Source of the DNA: an uncultured Akkermansia sp.
GTDB lineage: Bacteria > Verrucomicrobiota > Verrucomicrobiia > Verrucomicrobiales > Akkermansiaceae
Assembly: GCA_947588735.1 (NCBI GenBank)
Contig: CANQAD010000005.1
Coordinates: 1 to 59,075, forward strand
Direction: 5' to 3'
DNA: 59,075 nucleotides
Position 1 is the first letter of the stretch. Every line of letters starts with the position of its first letter. Below are positions 8,001 through 20,000 of the stretch, in pieces. The notes beneath the pieces were generated by a model. The model was not told where the DNA came from. It searched no databases and saw only the letters and a program-made list of their open reading frames with translations. The translations under genes and the position numbers were made by a program.

Positions 8001-11000
8001 ATCATGGTACTTTCTGCAATTATACGACCTCTTGGGGCGCTGTGTCCGGGGCGGGAAGCGTCGTGTTGAAGGATTTGGGTGGCAACTTCACATTAACCGG
8101 AGCCTATACAGCAGGGGGCGGAGAGAACAACAACGACAGAACGAAAGGGCTCTACGGCATGCTCAGTGGCAGCACGGGGATTGGCAGCATTATTTTGCGC
8201 GGCAACAGTGTCATAGCTACGTGCACTGGTGATGCGGATGGCGTGTTTGGCAAGGTGACGGATTCCGTGGTGGTGGAAGCTGGTGCGAGCTTGTGGTTAT
8301 ACCGAGTGGATAACCCCCTCGGCAATCGTGAAAAGGACGAGCATGCTCGCACCCTCTACTTGTGTGGGGACGGCGGAGAGGGCCACGCAGCTGCTTTGCG
8401 TTCCGCGAATATAGCTCATAGCATTGCGTGGGACGTATCGTTGGAAAAGAGTACAGATGGCGCCACAATCCAAACAGACAGCAATCTCACTTTTTCGGGA
8501 GGCTTGGATTTCAGTGGTAAGACGTTGACCAAGACCGGCGCAAACGAGTTGAAATTGACCGGCGCTGTAATGGGTGGAGGCGGCACCATTGACGTCAAAA
8601 ATGGTTCTATCACATTGGCTTGTACCCAAGTCTCCAATACTCTGCAGAACATCGACATCAATCTCTGCGGCTCCATCGTGGGCGAAACTGCCGTTACCGG
8701 CGCGCTGAATGTGAATGAAAGCGCTGCCATTGGCGCACTGTATGGCAGCGGCACGGTAACGATTGCAACCAGCAAAACCTTGACCCTCACCAAGGCGAAT
8801 GATGAGACAACGCATCCCTTTGCCGGCAGTATTACCGGTGCTGGCACGCTCGTTCTGAGCAATGACGTCACCTTCGCCGTGAATGGGACGGAGGCGAGCA
8901 TCAGCAGCGCGCTCACTGGCACGGGCACTTTGAAATTGACCGGCGGCACGCTGACGCTGGGCGAAGGCTTCAGCACCAGCGGAAAAAGTCTCAAGATCAA
9001 CGTAGCTGGCGGCACGCTTGTCCTCGGCTACGCGAGCACAGTAGACACGAACTATCTGTCCGATGTGACGCTGCAGGTGGACGGCAACCTGTACTTCACC
9101 GGAGCAGCAGATGTTGCTAACACCACCTATGTGGTGGGAGGTCTGGAGGGAACGACTTCGAGCTCAGACGTCAAGTTGAGAACAGGAGAGAGCGCAAAAC
9201 TTATCATCGACTACAGCGGAGAAAAAGAGCTCTCTTTCGCGGGACAGTTCTCAGATCAAAGCGTGAACCCCGGGAAGAAGGTCGATCTCGTGAAGCGGGG
9301 ATCGGGCACGCAGATCCTTACGACCGGTCATCTCGATACAAAATCCACCACAGTGGAGGCAGGCACGCTGGAGTTCAAAAATGCTGGGACTACGTGGTCT
9401 CCTTTCACGGTTGAATCCGAAGGAATAGCCAACTTTAAGGGAGGGTGGACATTTCATAATGGCAGCTCGCTGACCGTGCACGGCGGCACGGTGACAGTGA
9501 CCGGTAAATTAGGTATAACCGATCCTGATACGGAAGCTGTGCTCACTATTGACAACGGTGGTAGTGTGACGGCCGGTTCTCTGGGTGGGACGGGCACCGG
9601 ACATGCCGGACGCCTGAAAGTGGGCGGAGCTGACACATCCGGCAAGCTGACAGTGGGAACGGAAGCATCCTCCTACACCGGCGATGCCTTCAAGGCGAAG
9701 TCCTTGTATGTGCAAAACAGCGCCAATGACGCTGGGGAAGGCTCCGTTGTAACCATTTACGGGAATGTCAATTTCTACAGTAATGTGTCTGGTCAGAATG
9801 GCTATGCCATGATCATTGATGGCAAGAGCAAGGTGATCATTGATGGCACTCTGCACGGAGATAGTAGTGCCCATGACCTGCAAAGTGTGAAACTGGACAA
9901 CGGTGGCGAATTGGGTGTGAAGGGAGCCGTGACATTTGGCGACAACTACGGTCTCGAGGTGGTCAACGGCTCCGCCACGCTGAGCGGGGGAGTGACGGCA
10001 TCGTCCATCACCATGTCCCAAGGGAGTTTGACGCTGGGCGGGGCATTGAATATAACGAATGAGGTGACCGTGAGCGGCGGGAAGATGAAGCTGGCATCGG
10101 CAGATTTGTCGTCTCATTCCTTGGCGATTGAGCTGACTGGCACCTTGGAGATTGCTGCCGCTGACTCGGGAAACGTGTTGACGTTTGGAGATGATCAGAA
10201 ACTGACACTCACCATCCACACGACAAGTCAAACGGAGGGCGGCAAGCTGCGGCTTACGAACGAGGTCATGACTGCCCTGAAGGATCTGGCAAACAAGATT
10301 GAAATCCAGTTGGCGGGTACGCAATCTGGCGCCAACTGGACGTACAAGCTCTTTGACGTGACCGGGCTGGACACTGCATGGACGAACACGACGGCTCAGG
10401 AATTTCTGCAAGCGCTGTGGGACGAAGGGTCGGTGTCGGTAACTAATGAGGGAATAGTACAGTTCAGCCAAGGCAAGCAGTTGACATGGACCGGCGGCGA
10501 CGATGGACTTTGGGACACTTCCAGTCAAAATTGGGAAAGCACATCGACTTATGCTTCCGGGGATTCAGTAACATTCGGCGAAAAGGGAAGCTCCGCACAC
10601 AGCAGTGTCACCGTGGTTGGCAACTTAACGCCCGGGGATATCCACGTGACAGGCAGCAGCACGTACACCTTCACCGGTCAGGAAACCAACTCAGCGTCCA
10701 TCGCGGCATCCGGGAACTTGTATGTGGAGGGCGATTCATCGGCAACTTTCGGAGATTTGAGTTCGTTCAGCGTAGCCGGCGGCGAGATAATCGGCTCTCT
10801 CAAGCTTGAGAGTACGGTGACCGGCACAAAGAGTCTGGGCAGCATGACCGTGGGTAGTAACGGCACCATCACCATCACCGATTGCACGGCGAGCAACTGG
10901 AACGGCACAACGATCTCCGGGGATGGCACCGTAGTGCTGGGTGCGAGTGGTATCGACGGTCATACCGTGACTGTCGATGAAACGAACAACCTCTTCACTG

Positions 11001-14000
11001 CTCTTTTTGCGAGGGGCGATACCACTATCCAGCGTAATAATGATCATGAGGGCATCGGTCGATTCGAAATTGCGAATGGCACGACGCTGACTTTTAGCGG
11101 CAATGCTCAAACCATTGGTAAGGGGTTGAGTTTTGCTCGTTGCTTGGTGGTGAAAGACGGAGCATCTCTTCAAGTCAATAGCTCTGTGTTCGACTGGGGA
11201 AACGCTAACAGCATAAAATACAATGAACACGGCACACTTGTGCTTGAGGGGAGTGGAATTGAAGAACAAACTGGAGCTTTAGTGGTTACAGCAGAAGAAT
11301 GGATGAAGTGGGATGTGGAGTTGGCGAATGATGCCACTATCTACGTGAAAAATGTTACACTGCATTTTGCCGGTGCTGGAGATTATGCTGGTTCGTTTGA
11401 TGGTAAGGATCATAAACTCACGATAAAAGGTAGCGGAAATAATTCTCAATTGAAGATTGACGAAAATTTCCAAATGCATGGAACCATTGGAGGCGAAATT
11501 GAGATAGGCGAAGAAGCAACGCTCTGGCTGGCCACCAGTAGTTCTCTGGATATGGGAACCTACGGAGTTATCCTGGATGGGGGTGTTCTCAAAATGAGTC
11601 AGAGTGCACAGATAAAGTCTCTGAGCGGGAGAGGAGGAGTGAACTTCGCCGGTGGTCATGTGTTGACGATTGTAGGCAATGGTGCGAAGGCGTACACCGG
11701 AACCATTACTAACTACAGCGGTAGTAAGGTCACCGTGAATGGCGGAGCGGACTTCCTGCTCGGGAATGGAGCAAGCGTAAACACAACGTTGGAGGTATCC
11801 GGCACGCTTTCGACGGAAGCGGGCACTGAGGACGACAATCTGGTCACGGCAACGGTCAACGTTCTCAATGTCGGGAACGATGGGCAGGTCAAGCTTGGGG
11901 ATCACTCAACACTCACGGTGACCACGCTTGGAGGCGTGAGTGGTCAGTATGGCTCCATCACCGGCGGCGGCACCTTGAAGCTGACCGGGAATGGGGGAAG
12001 TTTCTCGGGCTCGGTTGCCTCGAACTTGGAGTATGCCGGGAGCAGGGATGGTGATTTCACGTACAATGGGCAATTTACTGGGGCAAATCTGACCGTGACG
12101 AGTGGACATTTTCGTATGGGTGACAGCTCCACGTTCACATCGGCAACGGTAACGGAGGTGACTGGAGGCGAGTTGTATTTGGCGGGAACCTGTTCAAATA
12201 TGACGATCCACCTGGGCGCTTCAGACAGTACCACTGAATTGCTGCAATGGAGAGGCGATGCAGAAATCGCGGTTCTGTATGGGAAGGGGAAGGTAGTCGT
12301 GAATTATAATTACAATACTTTGACCATATCGGGCCAGGCCACGACAGACCAAGTGTTTGAGGGGGATGTGTGTTCGGGAGGCAACGGAACTGTCAAGTTG
12401 ACGGGCGGGATGTACTTGGGGAATGGAGCCAGTTTTGGCAACACGGTGGAAGTGACCGGGACGCTGGCGATGCAGGATTCGGAGGGAAGTCCCATATCGG
12501 CAACAGTGGGAACGCTGCACGTGGGAACAGCAGGCCAGGTCCAGATTGGGACAAATGCCACTTTGAAGGTGAAAGCGCTCGGTGGAGTGGATGAGGGCTA
12601 CGGCAGCATTGGTGGCGATGGGACCCTGAATTTGACAGCCGCAAGCGGGATTTTTGGCGGAACCATCAGCTCGAACTTCACGTATGCGGGATCAGGCAGA
12701 TATGACCTGACGGCAGCGTACGCGGGGAACAGTCTGACCGTGACGAGTGGAACCTTGAGGTTGTCAGAGGGCAACAGCACGGCAATGACCTTGAGCGGAG
12801 ACGGTATTCTGAGCTTGGCAGGGGGCAAGACGCTGAAGCTGGCGGGTGGAAGTAACCGAGTGGGCAAACTGGAGCTGGAAGAGACCGGTACTGTGGACCT
12901 CGCCGACGGGACATTGACAACCCGTCTGAGCGGAAGCGGCACGCTGGAGTTGACGACCTCGCTGGAAACCGGTACGGCGACCTTGGAGGTATCAGGCGCC
13001 GAAGGAAGCGGCATCGTGGTGAATTTGCAGGATGAACACGTGGCCTTGAGGGTTGGGGCAAGCGGCGCCACATTGAGGGGTGTCACGGGAAGCGGCAGCA
13101 TCAGCGGCGACGACGCCTTGACCCTGGTGGGGAGTGAGAGCGCTGACGCAACCAAGATCTTCAGTGGCACGGTGGGGGTGGACGTGAACTTGCAGAGCGG
13201 GCACTGGACACTGGGAGCTGGCGCGACACTGAATGAGGCGCTGACCCTTGGAGGCGGGCAAGGAGCGAACGTCGCCGTGGTGGACGTGACAGGGAAGCTG
13301 ACGCTCGGCCAAGGAAGTTTAGTCGGGGGCTCCGGCGAGCTGGATATCAGCCTGGATGGGAGCGCAGCCGAGGCAGCGGGCGGGGCGATTCACCTTGCTG
13401 AGGGAGTCACAGACCTGACATGGGAGAAAGGCGTAAGGATCGTGTTGGCACATGCTGATCTCATTACGCAGGACAACTATCAGACTTGGGAATACCAGCT
13501 CTTCGGCAGTCTGGAAAATCTGAGTGACTTTGAGGCCTTTGCAACGGCGGTAAAGGGCGCCTTGGGGGATGTGTCGCTGGGGGAAAACTTTTTCTATCAG
13601 CTCGATGCAACCGGTAAATTGACGATCCAGGAACTTGAAGGCAAATGGAGGACGTGGATTGGCGACGCCAGCGCAGAAGGAGGGTGGGACGGTACATGGA
13701 AAGCGAGCACGGAGGCTGACAGCCAGTGGATCGGTAGTCCGCAAGGAGGTTCCGTTCACTTCGCAGAGGGAGACCGTGCAAGATTTGACAAAGCAGAAGG
13801 GGGCGATGTGACCATCGAAGGAGAAGTATTGACCCACCAAGTGCAGGTCAAGCAGGGAGATTGGGTGTGGACGCTTTCCTCCCAAGAAGGTAAGACCGGT
13901 TCTCTGCATGTGCACGAAGCCTTTGACATTCAAGGCGGCAGCGTGACCATAGAAGAGAGCGACAAGTACAATTTCCAAGGCGGCGTGTCGGTAGAGTCGG

Positions 14001-17000
14001 TCGGCGAGCTGGTGGTGAAGAAGTCGGCGAGCGGCGCATCCATGACCTTCGGCGACGGGAAGGGCGTGAGCGGTGAGGGCAGCCTGAAACTCCTGCTGAG
14101 CAGTGATGAGGCCAGTGTAAGCGACGCCTTGGGCAACTTGCTGGCGGAAGGAGGAAGCCTGGGCGCGCTGAAGTTTGCCTCGGCGGACACGACGGAGCAC
14201 ACCGTAACAGTGGCATCTGAAGACGGCAACAAGCTGGGACAGTTAGGAGCCCTGCACGTGGGCAGCAACGTCACGCTCGCGCTGGGTGCGGATTTGACCA
14301 AAGTGGAGGGCAAATCCCCAACGGTCCGTCTGGAAGGAGGAAGTCTGAACATGGGCGGGCACAGCTTGGACCTGGACCTTGCGTTGGACGCCAATGCGAA
14401 CATTGCAGCCGGTGGGAACGGTCGTTTCACCGGGGTGATGACGCTGGGGACGAACACGCTGACCGTGGCGAGCGGGAACCTTACCTTGGGCGGCGCCGTG
14501 GCGGTGTCGGCGGAAAGCGGCGGCAAGATAGCCGTGGCGGATGGCGCCACGCTTACGTTGAGCAGCAACGACGATGTGCTGAGCCAGGTGGAAGTTGACC
14601 TGACCGGCACGAGCAGCGGCGGCACGCTGAGCGTGGACAGCACGCGGAACGGTGGCTACACGATCGAAAAACTGACCACCGGAAATCACGGCACATTGGA
14701 CTTGAAAGACAGCGCGAAGCTGACAATTCAGACGATGGATGGAACGCTCACGCGCCTGACGATGGGTGACGGTTCCGCCCTGATGGTGCAGAGCACACTC
14801 ACTGTCGGCGCCGTGACGATGGCAGGTGGAGCAAGCATCAGCGGGGATCTGCACGCAACGACCCTGACGCTGAATGGCACGGGCAGCACGGTGAATGTGG
14901 ACGGCAACCTGGAGGCGGACGACTTTACGATGGGAAGCAACGCGGTGAGCATCACCGGCAACCTGACAGCGGGAAGCCTGGCGCTGGGCAATGGCGCCGT
15001 GTTGTCCGCTGGCGCGGATGGAAGCGGGAACCTGACGGCGAACACCGTGACGATGGCAGGAGGAGCAAGCATCAGCGGGAACCTGAACACAACGACCCTG
15101 ACGCTGAACGGCACGGGAAGCACGGTGAATGTGGACGGCAACCTGGAGGCGGACGACTTTACGATGGGAAGCAACACGGTGAGCATCACCGGCAACCTGA
15201 GCATCACCGGCACGTGGAGCTGGGCAGCGGGAAGCGCGTTGAAGTTAGGAGGACAGAATGCGCGCATTACTTTGGGGGAGGGAATGAAGATCCAACCGAC
15301 CGGGGAGGCCAAACTGACCATTGACCTGACGAGCGACCTGCTGGGGGACAGGGAAACAAAAGGGAGTTACCAACTCTTCGACGGGATGCAGGCGGGGTGG
15401 CAGAATTTCTTTACCTTCACGGTCGATGGAGAGGTCGTGGGCGGTGTTGACAATTACGAGAACTTGACTCTCAATGAGCAGGGAGATTTGACCTGGGGAA
15501 GCATTGCGCCGAGAGACACCTTGTACTGGGGAGCGAACGCAAGCGACAAGCAAGTCGTGCTGGGAGGCGCGGGAGTGGGTGAATGGAGCCATGAGGAGGG
15601 CGCCCCGGGCACGGAGATGTGGGCGAACAACAAACATGTTCACCTGCAACACGAGGAACCTGACGAAGTGAGCGTAAAAGTGGCAAGTGGTGGCGCTACG
15701 GTAGGCGACCTGCATGTTTCGGGTGGCGCTACGTACGTGATGGAAGCTGAAAACGGGACACCTTGCACAGTGACGGTGAAATCCGCCTTCACCAACCACG
15801 TCACCGTGATCGTGGGAGCGAACGTCACTGTGGAAGCCACGAGGTACACGGGCACGGGCAGCTTGAAGCTGGGAGGAGGCAACGTGACCGTGCAGACAGC
15901 CTCGACCGTGAACCGGGCCGAAGTGGCGGCTGGTACGCTGACCTTAGCCGATGGCAGTACGATTACAGAATTGAGCGGCACACCCGGTGCGGGACAAAAA
16001 GCCTTGGTAACGAGTACGGGAGCTGTCACCGTGAGCCGAGGCAGCTACGGCGGCGCGTTGGATGTAAAGGGCCTGGCTGTGGTGGGTAATTTCACCTACG
16101 GCGGGCAGAACGGGAACGCGGGGGCATTGAAGGTGAGCGGCGCGTTGAACCTGGTCGGCAGCTTGATTGCCGATAGCCTGAACGGCAACGGAAGCATCAT
16201 CGGCAACGGGAAACTCGATCTTCGTGCAACGGGCGAGAGCCGCTTCTCCGGCAATGTGGGCGTGGATCTCCATTTCAGCGGCACGGGCAGCCTGGAACTG
16301 GCCGGGCAGTACACGGGTAAGAACGTGACCGTGAACGGAGGCGGAGTCCTGACGCTGGCGCAGGGCGCGACATTGGACAGCCTGCACCTGGAGAACGGAG
16401 GCATGCTGACGTTGAGCGGCGGCACACTGAAGGCGAGTTCCGTCACGGTGGGGCAAACCGGCGGCGGGCTGGCCATCGGCATGACTGACAAGGCCGACAA
16501 TCTGGAATTCGGCCGTCTGGAGGGAGGAAAATTGACCATCACGTTGAACGGCTACGATGACTGGGCGAAGAATCATGCGGATGATTTGACATATCAGCTC
16601 TTCAACGAGGGGAGCTTTGCGAGCCTGTGGGACGCCCTGACGCAGGGTCGGAACGGTGATGAAGACTGGTGGAAAGACTACTTCGACTTCCATCTTGACA
16701 GTTCCGATAGTCGCAACAAAGTGACGGGATTGGACAGCGCCGGTAAACTGACCTTTGGTGTTTACAAGCCAGAGGGTACTGTTTGGACAGGCAGCGGAGA
16801 GGGAGAGGATGCCAATGTGTGGTCCACTCCGGAAGAGCATGAGGAGGGAAAAACGGATGACAACTGGGGAGGAAACGCGACTCCAACGGCAGGTGCAACC
16901 GTCACCTTTAAGAATCCCGATGAGGGTGAGCTGGTCGGCAATGGCGAAGTGAAACTGGATAAGGATGTGAAAGCGGAAGAAGTCTATGTGGATTCAGGGG

Positions 17001-20000
17001 AGTTCACTTTCACCGGAAAAAATGGGAATGGAAGCGATAGTTTGACCACAGACAAACTGACCGTTGGCGGAAAGGGCGATCAAGCTGACTTGAACCTGGA
17101 TACGCACTTGAAGGGAGAGGAAGGTACAGTCGTGGATCTGCGGGATAAAGGCTCTTTGAACGTGAAGGAAAATGCGTCTCTGGATGAAAAAACAAGCATC
17201 CAGTTCAACGGAGGCGCCCTTAAATTCACCTCAGACAGTTCCGAGGAGGACATTGCGAGCAAGGTGGATGCCGGAAACAGCTCCGATAAGGTGAAAGTGA
17301 ACGTGGAAAAGGACGCTAAAGGTGCAACATGGACAGACGAGAGCGGCTTGAGCAGCGGCGGTGTCAGTCTGGCGTTGGAAACAGGCATTGAAAAAACCGG
17401 CGAAGGTGAGTTCACCTTGAGCTGGCAGGGCACAGAGCAAAGGCATAAAGGAGAAATCACGGTGGACGGCGGCACGCTGACGCTGGATGTGCAAGACGGC
17501 GAAGCAACGATGGGCGGCGCGGTGTCCGGCGAGGGCGTATTGAAAGCAGGAGCTGGCGAAGTGAGGCTGGCCGGCGAGGTGAAAGGATTCAGCGGCACCT
17601 TGCACACCGGCGATAAGAAAGACGGCGGCGGAATAACTCTGACGGAGGCAGCTGCGAGCGGCATCGTGAAGGCTGATGTGTCCGGCAACAGCACGCTGGA
17701 TGTGGAGTCAGCCAACGGCGTCACGCTGACAGGTCAGCTTGGCAATGAGAAAGATCAGCTTACCGTGAAGAACAGCGGCGAGGGCGATCTCGTCATCGCC
17801 GGATCGGTGGGAAGCAATACAGAATTGAACACGGACAATGAGAAGGAGGGAGTCATCGTGCTGGGCGATGGGAGGCAGGATGGAAAAGTGGACATGTCCT
17901 TCTACGAGAAGAAGGTATCCGGCACGGGAGATTTGGTGCTTTCGAACGTGGAGCTGTCAAAGGACTTCAACAATGGCGAAGCTAAGCTGTACGTGGACAC
18001 CGCTTTGGCGGTAACGGAAGAGAGTGATCAGCCAGCGAGCTATGCCCGGCGGCGCGCACGGCGGGCAACTCGCGGGGCGGAAAACGACTACGCGGGAGGA
18101 ACCGTGGACATGGGCGGGATGGATGTAACGAATAAGCTTTCCGGCATCACCGTGAATGCGGATGGTCTGCTGACCGGTGTGACGGGCGGCTACACAACCG
18201 GAGAAAAGCACAACCTGAGGCTGCACTTCACGAGCAGCAACTGGAGCAAGAGTCCGGAAGAGGCTGGAAAGGCGCTCATCGTAGGAGGGGAAACCCAGGA
18301 CGGCGAGGGTGTCAGCCCTGCCCCTGAAACTTCGGCTTTCACCATCGACACAGAGAAGAGCGACTACGTCAGCTTCGAGTTTGACAGTTCCATCTTTGGT
18401 GCGTTCCGCCTTGATGAGTCGGGACATGATGCAGAGATCTACTTGCACCTGGCGGACAATGTCATGTGGAAGTGGTCGGAAGAGCAACAAGGCGAAAAAG
18501 CTGAAGATTGGTGGAATCGTTTCTTGTTCGGCTCCGTGACGGGAGTGGAGTACTTGAATGCAACAGAAGACGGTGCGCAGGAGGGGCAAGTCATTGTCAA
18601 ACTGACCGGCTGCACGCAAGACTTGTACATTGTAATGAACGGAGAAGGCGGAGACGAGTCAACCTCGGACCGGGCCGAGCAGTTGTACGGCAAGAAGGCA
18701 ACCGTGCTGCTGGACGGGAAGACGCTGACGCTGAACTGGGCCGGCGACGAGAGCGGGGAAGAAGGACCCCACAAAGTTCCTGCAATCGTTCATAACTTGT
18801 TGGGCACGGAAGAAACCACGCTTGACATTCGTAACAGCACGCGTGAAGATGATCCGGAAAGCCGCCTGAACGTGTCCTTGGACAACACGCTCGCGGAAGA
18901 CATCTACGACCCGCGACATGATGAGAGCGACCTGCCGCAGCCGGACAAAACCACTGTGCACGGGCAAGACACCGCCTTCTTGGGGTCAATCAAGGGTGGG
19001 GAAGGAATTGACGTCACGAAGGTGGGCAAAGGCACATTGACCGTGGGAGGCAACTACACGCTGCAAGACGGCGAAACCAGGTTGGAAGAGGGCGGTCTCG
19101 TGCTCTGGGGCGAGGAGAACCGCATGACTAAGATGACCTTTGCCTGCAGCGGTGCACAGGATGAGCAGAACGGAGAAGCCTTGCGCGGGGTCAAGCTCGT
19201 CGGCGGGACAACGACCGTGAGCGAGAAGCTGTCGGACGGAGAAGGGGGAGGCGAACTCATTCTGGAGGATGGAGCCGAACTCGTACTGAATGGTGAGGAC
19301 AATGAGCTGACTCACACGAACATTACCGGCGACGGCACCGGCACCATCATCCTGGACACCGGGGAAGAGCGTGGAAAGAGCGCAAGCTTAGCCCTGGGCG
19401 GCAATGCATCCATTCGCGACGTTGGTATGGATCTGAACAAGAATACCACCTTCAACGCCGGATCGAGTCAAAGCAGGCTCAGCGCTCTGAATGGCAGCGG
19501 TACTGTCACGATTGGGTCAGGCGGCGCTTTGACTGTAGAGAGCGGGACATTCTCCGGTACACTGGGAGTTGAGAGTGACGGCAGCGGCGAGGCTGCCACC
19601 TTCGCCGTGGCGCAGGGCAAGAGTTTTACCTTCGACAACATCAAGACTTCGGGTGACAAGGCGGACGAGCGGGTAACCATTGAGATAGGAGACAATGCAA
19701 CCCTCAACATGGACTTGACTCGAACCGGCGGCAGTGATGACGCTACCGTCCGATTCGGAGACATCAACGTTGGAAATGGCCGCATGTTGCTGGACGTGGG
19801 AGCTCAAAATACGGCGAATGTGGAGGGCGTCTTAAACTTTGGCGAGCAGGGTACTCTCGTATTGAAGAGCGCTACTACGCAGAACGGTGAGTTTACCACG
19901 AAGCTGACCTCCGGTCTGGATCTGGACGTCTTGCGCGAGCATGTGCAACTGACCGGGGTCGGTTTCTTGCTCTCGGAGGTTGGTCATATAACTAAGAAGG

